A DNA stretch of 64,000 bases from Dromiciops gliroides (GCF_019393635.1 NC_057863.1:624390291-624454290), one strand, 5' to 3'. Numbered from the stretch's first letter, positions 42,925 through 54,552 are shown. Notes: generated by a model from the sequence alone, not told the origin. Translations and numbers: made by a program.

Positions 42925-42971
42925 ATACACACACACACACACACACGTGTGTGTGTGTGTGTGTGTGTGTA
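42925..42971. repeat. Palindromic (CA)n-(GT)n array
   Basis: About ten AC units meet about thirteen GT units at ACGT (centre about 42,946) with no spacer; a fold-back or Z-DNA-prone sequence. Confidence 0.95.
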
Positions 42972-42974
42972 TAA

Positions 42975-43130
42975 CACATACTTTTTTCGGTCCTATTAAA
43001 ATGTTCAAGTTGAAACTTGCCTGTTGTTTGTGGATATCTTGATTCTGTTAAATAAAACGGTGACTAATTTATGAGATAAAACACAAGTTCAACAAATTAA
43101 AACCATTACAGCTGCTTTTCAGGCTCTCCT
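42975..43130. promoter_or_regulatory. AT-rich single-copy island
   Basis: No repeat hallmarks; contains ACTAATTTATGAGATAAAAC and CAAATTAAAACCATTACAGCTG. Candidate conserved element only by composition. Confidence 0.25.
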
Positions 43131-44164
43131 GTGAGTGCTGGGGGAGGTGGGAGGAGGCACAGCGCCAAGAGCCACCTGGGGGTGGGGCAGAGAGATGGCT
43201 GCTCAGATGCCCCAGGCAGTTGGGGTGTGTTGGGAGGGGGTGGTAGAAGGGCAGAGCTGGTGGGAAAACTGAAGCTCTGGGAATTCTCCAGGAGTAGCTG
43301 GGGTCCCTGATGTCTGGCCACTTCATTCAGTACCCTGGCACTAGGTGCCAAGGAGTGGGCCCCAGGTACTCTTTAGCCAAGACAACTCCTCCACCTAGGG
43401 TAAGGGAGTTCCCAGCGTTGGCACCTGGTTCTGCTCCCAAGTCAGCTCTCACACTGCCTTTCTAGGGGATGTGGGCCATGAGAGGGAGCAGGGAGAACCA
43501 GTTCGGGGCCTTACCCAAAGAGCTGGCTGCTATGACCTGCCAGGGGGAGTCCAAGGCACTCCAAGGCTGTTTCCTCTGCTCTCCCCGCTGAAGGAGGAGA
43601 CGGACAACCCTGGACATGGGCGGGTGCTGCCGGTTGCCAGCCAAAATCGAGAAGGGGCTAGCCTAATTCTGCACTGCCTCCTAAGTGGTCCCTCTCCATC
43701 AAGTCTTCAGGCAGTCTAGGAGTCCACCAGGTTTCCCTGGCCCTGGGAGCTTGCAGGTAACTTCAGGTGCAGTGGCTTGGAGACAAGAGACCCAAGTTCA
43801 CAGATTCTGGCTCTGGGGCTTATTACTGTGACTCAGGGCAAACCGCCTCACCTCTCTGAAGCTCAGTTTCTTCATCTACAAAATGGGACAGTCCCTATCT
43901 CACAAGGTCATTGTTAGGCTCAAATGAGGTCTAACCTATGGAAAAGTGGTTTGCAAACTTTAAAGACCCGTAGGCCAGCTATTTTGTGGAGTCAGGAAGA
44001 CCAGAGTTCAAATCCTTCCTCAGCTGAGTGACTCTGGGCAAGTCACTTAACCTTTGTCTGCTTTGGTTTCATCACTTACTTCCCAGGGTTGTTGTGAGGA
44101 GCAAATAAAAGGATAATTGGAAAGTGCTAAGCACAGTGTCCCGCACATAGTGGGTGCTGTATAA

Positions 44165-44570
44165 ATAATGTTTCCTATACAGACCTTAGTCCTCACTTCT
44201 ACTCTCCAATCCAGCGACACTGACCTCCTCCCTATCTATCTCTCAGTTCTGGGCATTCTCTCTGGCCACCCCACCCCTCGCCCAGAACACCCTCTCTCCA
44301 CTCTGACTACTGACCTCCCTGGCTTCCTTAAAGTCCCAACTAAAATCTCACCTTCTACAGGTAATGCTAGTGTCTTCCCTCTTGACTGTTCATCCTGTAT
44401 TATTACCTCTTTGTGTATCTGTTGGCATGTTATCTTCTCCATTCCACCGTAAGCTTCCTGAGGGCAGGGACTGTCCTTTGTCTTTTTGTATCCTTGATGC
44501 CTAGCACAGTGCCTGACATGGAATAGGAGTTTAATCATGTGGATTGATTGATCGATTCATTCCATCAGTG
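44165..44570 (-). mobile_element. L2-like LINE fragment, reverse
   Basis: Ends with 'gtaagcttcctgagggcagggactgtcctttg', 'gcctagcacagtgcctgacatggaatagg' and 'aataggagtttaatc', the reverse view of an L2 3' region. Confidence 0.65.
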
Positions 44571-44689
44571 TAGCAAACCCCGTGTGAGGTGTCTCCCTCT
44601 CTCTGCTTGCCCCCCAAGTCGATGGGGTTCTGTCCTGGGTGGTGGAGAGGTGCCAGGGGTAGCAGGGCACTCCACCTAAGGGGTGCGGA

Positions 44690-44840
44690 GCTGGAGAGAG
44701 GGCACGGTTGAGCTCGGTAGGAAAAACACTGTAAAACATGTTTTCGTTCTGGGTCTAATTAAATGTGGAGGCGAAGTGCCTCCTACACCCAAACTGGGGC
44801 TAATTCCAGAGTTTTGTAACTTCTCGGAAAGAACTAAAAC
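44690..44840. promoter_or_regulatory. Single-copy island with homeodomain cores
   Basis: Contains GTCTAATTAAATGTGG, a small hairpin GGAGGCGAAGTGCCTCC and GGGGCTAATTCC. Candidate element only. Confidence 0.3.
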
Positions 44841-45309
44841 CAGCTCCACAGGCTCAGTGCTGAGCCCAGCAGCTTGCCTGACTCCTGCAGAGCAGGCCCG
44901 GCCAAGCCAAGCTGGCTGCAGCAGGTATTCTGGGGCCTGGGCCCAGCCAGCAGGACCACGAGACTCACTGAATGGCCTATTCTCAAGCCCACAGGATGCC
45001 CAGAGGCTGTCTGCTGCCCAACTCTCATCCCCAAAGAAGGAAGGCACCATAGCACCCCGCCTATGGCCTAGAAATTCCCTAACCTGCCCAATTCAGCCAC
45101 GAAATCACAGGATCCTACATGGAGAGTTGGGAGGGACCTTAGCAGCCATCCTGTCCAGCCCTCTCATTTAGAGGTAAGGAAACTGAGGCTGAAAGAAGAG
45201 AAGTGATTTCCCCTGCCTGCCTCAGTTTCCCCAAATGTAAAATGGGAATAATTAGCACCTACCTCCTAGAGCTGTTGTGAAGATCAGCTAAGATAATGGT
45301 GTTTTGGGT

Positions 45310-45449
45310 GGGGGACAGAGCAATGAGGGTTAAGTGACTTGCCCAGGGTCACCCAGCTAGTAAGTGTCAAGTGTCTGAGTCAGGATTTGAACTCAGGTCC
45401 TCCTGAATCCAGAGCTACTGCTTTATCTACTGTGCCACCCAGCTGCCCC
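45310..45449 (-). mobile_element. tRNA-derived SINE, reverse
   Basis: Complete but somewhat diverged reverse copy; a G-rich head replaces the usual T-run, and no clear duplication remains. Confidence 0.88.
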
Positions 45450-45572
45450 TAACATAATATTTCTAAAGCACTGAGCATAGTGCTTAGCACATAGTAGGTG
45501 CAATATAACAGTTTTTTCCCTCTCCTAACACCTGTCAGCTTTTCAGGGCTAGATGGGGCTTTCCGGATTGTC

Positions 45573-45795
45573 TCCAGGTGTTCTTAATCTGGGTAACCAC
45601 GGATAGATTTCAGTAAACTTGCATGGGAGAAAATTACATCCTTATTTCAACATAATTGGCTTCCTTTGTAATACTATATATTCTATCTTATGAATCTAAA
45701 AACATTCTTCTGAGGAGAGGTCCATTCATAGGTTTCACCAGACTTCCAAAGGGGTCCATGAAACATACAAATGAAAAGGCAAAGAACCACCAATA
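45573..45795. mobile_element. DNA transposon relic (hAT-like), fullest copy
   Basis: Starts CAGGTGTTCTTAATCTGGGT and ends GAAAAGGCAAAGAACCACC, which are imperfect inverted ends. Internal parts are shared with the other three relics. Confidence 0.6.
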
Positions 45796-45899
45796 CCCTC
45801 ATTTTATAAATAAAGAAACTGAGGCCCAGAGATGTGCCCAAAGACTATTCCTGCTGGGATTCAAACTTGGGACTTCCAACAAGAAGTCTGGTGTTCTAT

Positions 45900-46235
45900 A
45901 TTTACAAAAATATTTATAGCTGCTCTTTTTGTGGTGGCAAAGAAGTGGAGACTGAGGGGATGCCCATCAATTGGGGAATGGCTGAACAAGTTGTGGTGTA
46001 TGAATATAATGGGATACTATGGTGCTGTAAGAAAAGATGAGCAGGTAGATTTCAGAAAAACCTGGACAGACTTAAGTGGACTGATGCTGAGTGAAGTGAG
46101 CAGAACCAGGACTCATTGTGCACAGTATCAACAACATTATGTGATAATTAGCTGTGATAGACTTGGCTCTCCTCAGCAATACAATGATCCCAGACAATTC
46201 CAAAGGACTCATGATGGAAAATGCCCTCCAAATCC
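45900..46235 (+). mobile_element. L1 LINE 3' fragment
   Basis: Contains CAATTGGGGAATGGCTGAAC, AGATGAGCAGGTAGATTTCAG, CTGATGCTGAGTGAAGTGAGCAGAACCAGG and ACTCATGATGGAAAATGCC, the well-known 3' region of marsupial L1 elements. 5'-truncated; a GGAGGAGGAAG purine run follows. Confidence 0.85.
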
Positions 46236-46859
46236 AGAAGGAGGAGGAGGAAGAGGAGGAGGAGAAGTAGTAGCTTTGATGTTCTGTCCCTCCTATGATG
46301 TTCTCTGCCTTACCGAGGGGAATGAGCTTCTGGGACCGAGAGCCTGGTCCCTGATCCCCTTTCAGCAAGCTGGAGACCTGGGGAGCTGGGGAGGGCAGGG
46401 GAATGTGTTGAGGAGGGGGCAACTCCAGAGAAAGCAAGGCAAGTGAATGCTGCCCCGCCTTGGGCCTTCCATGCGTGACCGACCATGGCCCCTAAAAGTC
46501 ATGCAGAGATAGGGAATGAGATCTCTCCCGGGATCTGGGGCAGGAGAGCGTGGCCAGCCCCCAGAGCTCATTCTTCTCCCAGGATGGCGGCCGCCTCTGA
46601 CCTGCCTCCTTCACCCCCACAGCCCACCTCCCCATCCCCCGCAGCTTCCCACCAAGGGATGGAGACACCCCAGGCTCCCATCAAAGAGCCACCTATGGCC
46701 CTGCCCTGAAACTTCCCACCCTCCCGGCTGACACACCCTGATCCCAGAGACTTGCAGGGGAGCAGGTAATTCCTTGGAAACGGTTTTTCCAGAGCTCTCT
46801 GTTTGGCCTGGCAGGATGGCAGAGCAGGGCTTTCCAAGGGGGTGGGGGTGGGGGTGCCC

Positions 46860-47160
46860 TGGGGCCTTGCCCAGGTGCTTCAAAGGTTTATTTTTAAATA
46901 TGACCCTGTCCCTTTAAACAAGGCTCTTCCAGGGCTTGTCTGTGGAGCAAAGAAAGGCCTCTGGCCTTGCGAAATTACAATAAAATCTCATTTATTCTTT
47001 CTAAAAGAACACAAACTTTCAAGTGCTCTATGAAAGTCAACTTGTAGGGTTTGTGTCCGATCCAAGCGAAAGTCACCTAATGCTCGAGGTGGTTTTTAAA
47101 CTAGTTTCATATAAATTTAAAAAAATGTGAGCAAACAAGTACCTTTTTTTTTTTTTTTTT
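46860..47160. promoter_or_regulatory. AT-rich single-copy island
   Basis: About 300 bp without repeat hallmarks, from GGTTTATTTTTAAATATGACC through CGAAATTACAATAAAATCTC to TTTTTAAACTAGTTTCATATAAATTT. Candidate conserved element. Confidence 0.35.
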
Positions 47161-47243
47161 TGGCTTGGGATCTGGGCAGAGCAGGCAAACTCCCTCCCTC
47201 AGCCCTTGGTGGGTCCAGCTGGAGTGGGGTGGGGGCACTACTG

Positions 47244-47350
47244 TAGTATGTGTGTATATGTCTATGTGTGTATGTGTGTATGGGTATCTGCGTGTGTGGG
47301 TGTGTGTATATATGAGTATCTGTATGTGTGTGGGTGGGTGTGGGTGTCTG
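47244..47350 (+). repeat. TG-rich diverged microsatellite
   Basis: TATGTGTGTATATGTCTATGTGTG and later units, imperfect. Confidence 0.85.
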
Positions 47351-47427
47351 AGTGGGGCAGGAAAGGGGGAGAACCTGCCTGTTCTAGAGGTTGGGGGGTA
47401 CAGTGGGCAGGACAAACAAGATGCTGT

Positions 47428-47430
<3 letters not shown>

Positions 47431-47485
<55 letters not shown>

Positions 47486-47538
47486 CTGTAGCATCTGTGA
47501 GTTACCTGCCAGGTTGCTTATGTTTAAGCGTGAGAAAA

Positions 47539-47575
<37 letters not shown>
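47431..47575. repeat. (CA)n and (TG)n arrays in inverted arrangement
   Basis: About 26 CA units (47,431-47,482) and about 17 TG units (about 47,540-47,573), separated by about 57 bp of ordinary sequence; the two arrays can pair as a long stem. Confidence 0.95.
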
Positions 47576-47577
<2 letters not shown>

Positions 47578-48792
47578 AGTGTGTGGCAGCATGTACACAC
47601 AGAGAGGTAGTGATTACATGTAAACAACACTTGGAAAGCAGCCACGGATTGGGCTCTGCTTGGCCTATGTTGGGCCTTGGTGGGGAAACAACTTTTCTTG
47701 AGGAGGATGGGGTGGGTGGGGAACCAGGGCCAAAAAAAGGAAAGGAGGGGAGGCACAAAGCGGGAGCAGAGGTGCAGCTCATCCTGGCCCGGACAGGAGT
47801 CCAGCCTGAGAGGAGAACCCTTTCAAAGGAGAAGGGGAGAAGGCAGCTCTCATCTCCTGCTGGAGGGTCTCCCCTTCTCTCCTCCTCAGGCCCTGCTATG
47901 TCCCAGAGCCTGATTTCTTCCCTGGTTCTCTTGGCAGAGATCATTTTAAACAAACAGATGAAGAAACACTAAGGATTTAAGTAAACTCCCAAAGATGAGG
48001 CCAGTCAAAGAGCATCTCCCACCCCCCACCCCCACCCCGCCCCACCCCAGCCTCTCCCACCTCTCTCTCTCCATCTCCTTTGCCCCACGCCGGGCCCTGT
48101 AGAGTTCCTCTCTGAACTCTGGCTGGGGAGAGGGCGAGAGTGGTGGTAGGGGGCTCACAGCCACTCCTTAGCAAGGAGCCACCTCTCGGAGACCCTGCTT
48201 CTTCCTCAACTCGGCAGCCAATCCTTCTAAGCCCAGCTTGATGTACAAGGACCACCAGACCATTCACTTAAAGTCACATCCCCCATGGAGAGATTGAGGC
48301 TCAGAGGGTTGAGGTGACTTACCCAAGTTGCCTCTGACCTACCTCGGATTCATGAACCCACAGATTTAGAGCTGCAAGGGACCTTTGAGGTTACCTAGTC
48401 CAACCCCCCAAATTCACAGAGGAGAAAACAGGTCAGGAAGTGACTTTGTCCAAGGTGAGATTTGAACTCAGGATCTACAAGTGCATGACAAATTCAGAGG
48501 ATAGAGGAATAGAGCAGGAAAGAGCAGCCTGAGACCACTTAGGTCCACGAAACTGAATGACTTGCCCAAGATCACAGAGCTGAGATTTGAACCCAGATCT
48601 CCTGAATCCAAATCCTTTTTCAACTGTACTCACAAAGGGACCTGGCATCAAAGAGACATCAAAAACAGAGTGTGGAGAACAACAAATATTTGGTCAGAAC
48701 CCACAGGATACTGTTTGTTTTGGTGCACAATGGGAGGGAAAGAAGCTATTTAATGAGTCTCCAATGAAAAACCCAGCAACACACACAGATGC

Positions 48793-48939
48793 TTTTTTTT
48801 TTTTAGTGAGGCAAGTGGGGTTAAGTGACTTGCCCAGGGTCACACAGCTAGTAAGTGTCAAGTGTCTGAGGCTGGATTTGAACTCAGGTCCTCCTGACTC
48901 CAGGGCTGGTGTTCTATCCACTGCGCCACCTAGCTGCCC
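48793..48939 (-). mobile_element. tRNA-derived SINE, reverse
   Basis: Complete reverse copy; flanked by CACACAGATGCTT and CACACGGATGCTT. Confidence 0.93.
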
Positions 48940-49124
48940 CCCACACACGGATGCTTATGCCTCCTTCTGGCTGCCTTCCCCCCTCCTCCCAGTGTTCCCC
49001 CACCCCAGCTCCCCAGGAGAAAACCGTCTAGCCAGGTGGATGCTTCATTTAGCAGCCCAGGATCCTAGCTGGTGAAGGGAAATAAGGGGTGGAGCTGATT
49101 CCAGCTTCAAGCAGATCAGGACAA

Positions 49125-49545
49125 TTCGACAAGCATTTCTTCTCTTCACCATCTGGTGCCTGGTCCTACTGTTTCAATCTCTGTACACTTTACTCCTCTC
49201 CAGGTGTGCTGACATCCAGCCTCTTTGTGTTTCCTCCAACATGACACTCTATCCTACCTCCGTGCCTTCCCTATGCACTGGCTGGACTTCATCCCCAGAA
49301 TTCTCTCTCTTCTCCCTTCTGCTGCCTTACAAGCCCTGGTTTCCAGACTCACTGTCAGACATCCTGCCCTTACAGGAGGGTTTTCCCTCTAATGTGATCT
49401 TCCCATCTGCTCTCAATGGATCTTTGCACGTCCCTAATTGTTTATAGGTTGTCTCCCCTACTAGGTTGTAAGATCCTGGAGGGCAAAGGCTGACTTTGTC
49501 TTTCTTTATATCCCCAGCACCTGGAAGTACCTGGTGCTTAATAAG
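49125..49545 (-). mobile_element. L2-like LINE fragment, reverse
   Basis: Ends 'aggttgtaagatcctggagggcaaaggctgactttgtctttc', 'ccccagcacctgg' and 'ctggtgcttaataagtgct'; it runs directly into the CTTT array. Confidence 0.65.
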
Positions 49546-49552
49546 TGCTTTT

Positions 49553-49650
<98 letters not shown>

Positions 49651-49706
49651 TTCCTTCCTTCCTTCCTTCCTTCCTTCCTTCCTTCCTTCCTTCCTTCCTT
49701 TCTTTT

Positions 49707-49792
<86 letters not shown>

Positions 49793-49900
49793 TTCCTTCC
49801 TTCCTTCCTTCCTTCCTTCCTTCCTTTCTTTCTTTCTTTCTTCCTTCCTTCCTTCCTTCCTTCCTTCCTTCCTTCCTTCCTTCCTTTCTTTCTTTCTTTC
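49546..49900 (+). repeat. (CTTT)n/(CCTT)n polypyrimidine array
   Basis: About 350 bp with almost only C and T on this strand, alternating CTTT and CCTT blocks (CTTT, CCTT, CTTT, CCTT, CTTT, CCTT, CTTT). A shorter array of the same kind continues at 49,994-50,055 beyond a SINE fragment. Confidence 0.97.
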
Positions 49901-49993
49901 CTTTTTTTTTTGGGGGGGGGGGTGATGCAATTGGGGTTAAGTGACTTGCCCAGGGTCACACAGCTAGTAAGTGTAAAGTGTCTGAGGTCGGAT
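49901..49993 (-). mobile_element. SINE fragment inside the CTTT array
   Basis: Only the 3' half of the SINE (T-run to GTCTGAGGTCGGATT) remains, then CCTTTCTTTC resumes. Whether the SINE landed in an older array or the array expanded from its tail cannot be told. Confidence 0.88.
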
Positions 49994-50284
49994 TCCTTTC
50001 TTTCTTCCTTCCTTCCTTCCTTTCTTTCTTTTTCTTTCTTTCATTCCTTCATTCCTTCACCTATTCATTCATCATGTGCCAGACTCTGTACTAGGTATGA
50101 GATATACAAAAATAAGAACAAAACACTCCTTGTCCTCAAGGAGCTTACAATCTATTTAGAGGGTGATATTGATGGAATACATTCAACATAATTTAAGACA
50201 AAGTAATGGAGGACACTTGACACTTAACTAGCTGTGTAACCCTGGGCAAGTCACTTAACCTCTGTTTGCTTAGGAGGCATCTAG

Positions 50285-50665
50285 GTTTGGACAGAATGCT
50301 GGGCCTGGGGTCAGGAAGACCTGAGTTCAAGAAACTTACTATATCTGTGACCCTGGACCAGTCACTTCACCTCTGTTTGCCTTAATCCACTGAAAAAAGA
50401 AAATAGCAAACCACCCCAGGATCTTTGTCAAGAAAACCCTGTGGAGGGGAGGCTAGGTGTCGCAGTGGATAGAGCACCAGCCCTGGAGTCAGGAGTACCT
50501 GAGTTCAAATCCGGCCTCGGACACTTAATACTTACTAGCTATGTGACCCTGGGCAAGTCACTTAACCCCAATTGCCTCACTAAAATAAAAAAAGAAAAAA
50601 GAAAATCCTGTGGAAAGTGTGGCCCACAGGGTCATGAAGAGTTGGACACAACTGAACAATAACAA
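50285..50665 (+). mobile_element. Mar1-like SINE interrupted by a younger SINE
   Basis: The outer element runs from GGTTTGGACAGAATGCTGG to GAAAACCCTGTGGA and resumes after the inner SINE at AAGTGTGGCCCACAGGGTCATGAAGAGTTGGACACAACTG. Confidence 0.85.
50444..50603 (+). mobile_element. tRNA-derived SINE, nested
   Basis: Full-length copy flanked by GAAAACCCTGTGGA and GAAAATCCTGTGGA, a 14-bp target-site duplication with one mismatch, inside the Mar1-like element. Confidence 0.93.
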
Positions 50666-51084
50666 TAATATAGTTGGAAAAGAAACCATATTTCTGAGTG
50701 TCTTGGGAGAACTGTGAATCCAGTTGGATGGAGCAAGATGGAATCCGGCAATCAGATTTCTCCCAGAGACGGTAGCTAGGCACCCTCCCAGGCAAAGCAC
50801 CTGTCCCACAGCTCAACAGACCTACTGGCCCTCCCCTGGAGAGTTTTCTCTCCCTCTCCGTTGAGAGCTAAGTCATTTCAGGCATGAGACTCATTTTCCC
50901 CATCCCTGCCCATCCAAACCAGCTTGCCAATGGAAGAGCTGAATCCAAAATCAGCCAGAAGAGAGAGAAGAGAGAAGGCGCAGGGACATCTGGGAGAGAC
51001 CCTATTATCTCTAAGACGTACAAGACCGTGAACCACCACCCCTGCAGCCTGCAAAGCATTGGGCCCATTTCTTCCCTGAAAGAC

Positions 51085-51300
51085 ACTCTACAAAAATAAA
51101 TTGTAATTGACTTTAATAATCTTCCCCCCCTTCCAGAAAGAGCCTGACAGGCGCTTCCTGCTGCTTACTTCTGCCCCATTCCAAATATTTTTACCTTATT
51201 TGGATGAAATGTATTATTTTTCTAATGAAAGGCCCTTTTTTTTTTTTCCAAAGGGCGGTTTTTCTCCCCTCTGTCCAGCTGCTGCCTTTATTAGGTATTG
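51085..51300. promoter_or_regulatory. AT-rich single-copy island
   Basis: AATTGTAATTGACTTTAATAATC, CAAATATTTTTACCTTATTTGG and TGTATTATTTTTCTAATG in repeat-free sequence. Candidate only. Confidence 0.3.
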
Positions 51301-51341
51301 TTCATGCCTTTTTGGGGATGGATTTTCTTCCTTGAATTCAT

Positions 51342-51498
51342 GCCTCTCTCTCTCTCTCTCTCCCTCCCTCTCTCCGTCTCTCTGTCTCTGTCTATCTCTG
51401 TCTGTCTCTGTCTCCCTCCCTCTCTCCGTCTCTCTATCTCTGTCTCTCTGTCTCTCTCTCTGTGTCTCTCTCTCCCTCTTTCTCTCTGTCTCTCTCTG
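51342..51498 (+). repeat. (CT)n / CTGT microsatellite
   Basis: About 155 bp of CTCTCT, CCCTCC and CTGTCTCTGT units. Confidence 0.95.
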
Positions 51499-52609
51499 AA
51501 TTCAACACTCATAACACACAATTCACCCCCTTCATCCCCTTGGTTTCTGTCCCTCACCTCCTGCCCCCTTCACTTCTTTTTTGGCTTCCTGTGGAATGTC
51601 CAAGGAGCACTCCAGTGGGGAGGGGGCATGAGGGGGCCGTCCTGGATGGTGAGGGTTTTAAAAGCACTCTGTAAATCATCCTCCTGGAGGTGTGTCTGTG
51701 AGAGGAAGGGGGGAGGACAACTGAGCCTCCTGCAGAAGCTGCCCTAAGGACATCTTCCAAGCATTTGGTGCCCAACTCCCCTTTGGGGGTGGGGAAGTAC
51801 TGCTGGCCCTGGCTGAAGGGACCCCTCTACAGGTGATCTGAAAGTGGCCACTGGTGAAAGGACACTCGCAGTCCGCAAGGACTCAGAGACTTTGCCTAAT
51901 TGTGGTATGATCATTGGCCGATGTGAGCAGAGGGCTGAGAGATGTGCTTGGAGGTAGTTACCCCAGTCACTAGCAGCCTGAAGCACCCATTCTCCTCTCT
52001 TGTCCTGACTCGCACACGGCTCCATCCTCCAGCAGGCACCTCCTAGGCCTGCATCTCTCCTTCCATCCCCATGTTATAAACTCAGAGTCATTACAGCTGC
52101 CATCCACAGAGCTTAAGGTTGATAAAAATCTGTCTCTGCCTCTTTCTACCAAGAATCAGCTCTGAAGGAAGCCCAGAAATCAGGTCCCGTCACTCACTCC
52201 GGATTTCTGCCTTCTGAAGGGAATAAGGATCAGGGTCGAGGTCCTTCAGGAGAAGGCGAGGCGAGAAACAGTTGTCTCTACTGGGGTAGGTACGACGTAT
52301 GAAAGAGGAGGCTGTCCTGCTTGACTTGGCTCTGACCGTATCACACCCAGAGAAAGGCCTTCAGTTCTGCTGCCCCAGCTCAGGAAGGACATTGATTAAG
52401 TGGGGAGGGTTCAGAGAAGGGCAGCCAAGGATGGTGGAAGGCCTTGAGGGCATGCCAGAGGAGCACTGGGGGAAGGAAGGAGTGAGGGGTTAGACCTGTT
52501 CTCTCTGTTTGGCTCCCGGAGGCAGGGCCAGGAGCGATGAGTGGAAATTGCAAAGAGGCAAGGGCTGGATGAGAAGAGAAACTTTCCTCATACAAGGTGT
52601 CCACAAGCA

Positions 52610-52860
52610 GAATCAATCAATCAGTCAACAAGTATTTATTAAGGGCCTATCACTGGGGGCAAAAGTACAATGAATTTCTTCTTGTAAGAAGCTCATACTT
52701 TCTGTCGTTGTTATTTTGTTTTGTTTTTTGAGGGGCAATGAGGGTTAAGTGACTTGCCCAAGGTCACACAAGAAGCTCACATTTCCATGGAGAGCCCAGT
52801 AAGTTGGAATGTGTACAGAATAAATGGAAAGAGAATAAACACAGGATAAACCCGAGACAG
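52610..52860. mobile_element. L2-like piece with an inserted 5'-truncated SINE
   Basis: Around 52,727-52,770 lies only the 3' part of a reverse SINE. The sequence AAGAAGCTCA on both sides (about 52,687 and about 52,771) is its target-site duplication, so it inserted already truncated. Confidence 0.75.
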
Positions 52861-52906
52861 TAGGGGTTTTTTTGGGAGGGGGGTACTAGCAGTTGGACTG
52901 AGATCT

Positions 52907-53059
52907 TTTTTGGTTTTTTGGTGGGGCAATGAGGGTTAGTTAAGTGACTTGCCCAGGGTCACATAGCTAGTAAATGGCAAGTGTCTGAGGCTGCATTTGA
53001 ACTCAGGTCCTCCTGAATCCAGGGGCAGTGTTTTATCTACTGTGCCACCTAGCTGCCCC
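52907..53059 (-). mobile_element. tRNA-derived SINE, reverse
   Basis: Complete reverse copy; flanks ACTGAGATCTTT and ACTGTGATCTTT. Confidence 0.92.
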
Positions 53060-53476
53060 TGAACTGTGATCTTTAAGGAAGGAGGAAATGAATATTTCTT
53101 GGATATCTGTGTAACAGGGGAGTCCATTGGAGGGTGGGTCGTACTAGATGCCATTGATGTTTTCTCCAAGAGTTATTTTATTTACTATCATCTTTTTTTT
53201 TTTCTTTTCCCTAATCAAGGTACCTACTGCCAGTTGGAGAATTCTCCAGTCCGGTTACTGATCCTTACCCTGGACCACGTTGTCTGTATCATGGTGATGG
53301 CTCCAAGTTTCTGGTGGGCACTCAGGATATGCCATTTTCAAACCTTCCTTGAGACCCACAAATGCCCCATCCTGGTGATGCATGGCAGGGTTGGCTGGGA
53401 TGAGTTGGGGGAAGAGTAAGAAGGCTCACGTCTCACAGAGGAAGAGAGGAGGGTGGAAAGGCTCACTTCTCCCCCA

Positions 53477-53624
53477 TTTTTTTCTTTTTGGGGGGGCAAT
53501 GAGGGTTAAGTGACTTGCCCAGGGTCACATAGCTAGTAAGTGTCAGGTGTCTGAGGCCGGATTTGAACTCAGATCCTTCTGAATCCAAGGCTGGTGCTTT
53601 ATCCACTGTGCCACCTCGCTGCCC
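53477..53624 (-). mobile_element. tRNA-derived SINE, reverse
   Basis: Complete reverse copy; flanks CTCCCCCATTTT and CTCCCCCACTTT. Confidence 0.92.
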
Positions 53625-53689
53625 CTCCCCCACTTTCAGTAGAAGGCGGCAGCTAGGTGGATCTGGAGTCAGGAAGTTCTGTTGTTCAC

Positions 53690-53912
53690 TTGTTTCACTT
53701 ATGCCCATTTGGGGTTTTCTTGGCAGGGATATTAGAGCGGTTTGCCATTTTCTTCTCCAGCTCATTTTACAGATGAGGAAACTGAGGCAAACAGAATGAA
53801 GTGACTTGCCTCAGGACCACAGATGGTGTCTGAAGCTGAACTTGAACTCAGCAAGATGAGTCTTCTTGACTTTAGGCCCAGTGCTCTATCCACTGCACCC
53901 CTAGCTGCCCAG
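53690..53912 (-). mobile_element. Mar1-like SINE, reverse
   Basis: GTTTGCCATTTTCTTCTCCAGCTCATTTTACAGATGAGGAAACTGAGGC block, then the core and a reverse tRNA-like head. Confidence 0.8.
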
Positions 53913-54434
53913 AGTTAGGAAGAGCTGGGCTCCAATCCAGGCTTGGACCCTTCCTAGCTGTATGACCCTGGGCAAGTTACTTGACCTCTTTGCCTCAGTT
54001 TCTCTCATCTGCAAAATGAGGATAATCACAGCACCTACTTCCCAGGGATATTGCGGGCGTCAAATGAGATATTTGTAAAGTACTTTGTGAACTTTCAAGT
54101 GTTTTATAAATATTAGAAATAGCATCCCCTCAGTCTGAGGAATTTGGCAAGACAAGAGGATAAGGAACAAGAGTTAGAGAAATAGGAGTTGTGAAGTCCA
54201 GAATTGCACAGCTGGAGCTGGAAGGTGAAGTACTCTGGGGATCACCACCTAACCCAACCGTACCTGACGTTTTCTACAACAACCCTGACAGACAGTAATC
54301 AGGAAGCCTGGAAAGAGCCCTGGGCCTGGAGTCGAGTTCAAAGTCTGCATCTGCCACTCAACACTGGCATGACCAGAAGCAGTCATACTTTTTCTGAGCC
54401 TGTAAACTACAGCTAATACTACTTTGATGACCTT

Positions 54435-54552
54435 GAAGCAATTGGAGTTAAATGACTTGTCCAGGGTTATATGGCTAATAAGTGTCTGAGTCCAGATTTG
54501 AACTCAGGTCCTCCTGACTTCAGGGCCAGCGCTCTATTTACCTAGCTGCCCT
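54435..54552 (-). mobile_element. tRNA-derived SINE, reverse, diverged and shortened
   Basis: GCAATTGGAGTTAAATGACTTG to CTCTATTTACCTAGCTGCC; several substitutions and a shortened core. Confidence 0.8.

Noticed and set aside
45832..46446. A 204-codon frame across the L1 fragment
   Set aside because: The DNA matches the untranslated/3' part of an L1 and the frame joins L1, a purine repeat and flanking sequence; not a functional protein.
48587..49075. Recurring peptide LSDLPRVTQLVSVKCLRLDLNSGPP in many short frames
   Set aside because: It is the translation of the reverse strand of the tRNA-derived SINE and appears wherever a copy is present; not a gene family.
49496..50191. Long frames of Ser/Phe/Leu or Lys/Glu/Arg repeats in the CTTT array
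   Set aside because: Direct translation of a tetranucleotide microsatellite on either strand.
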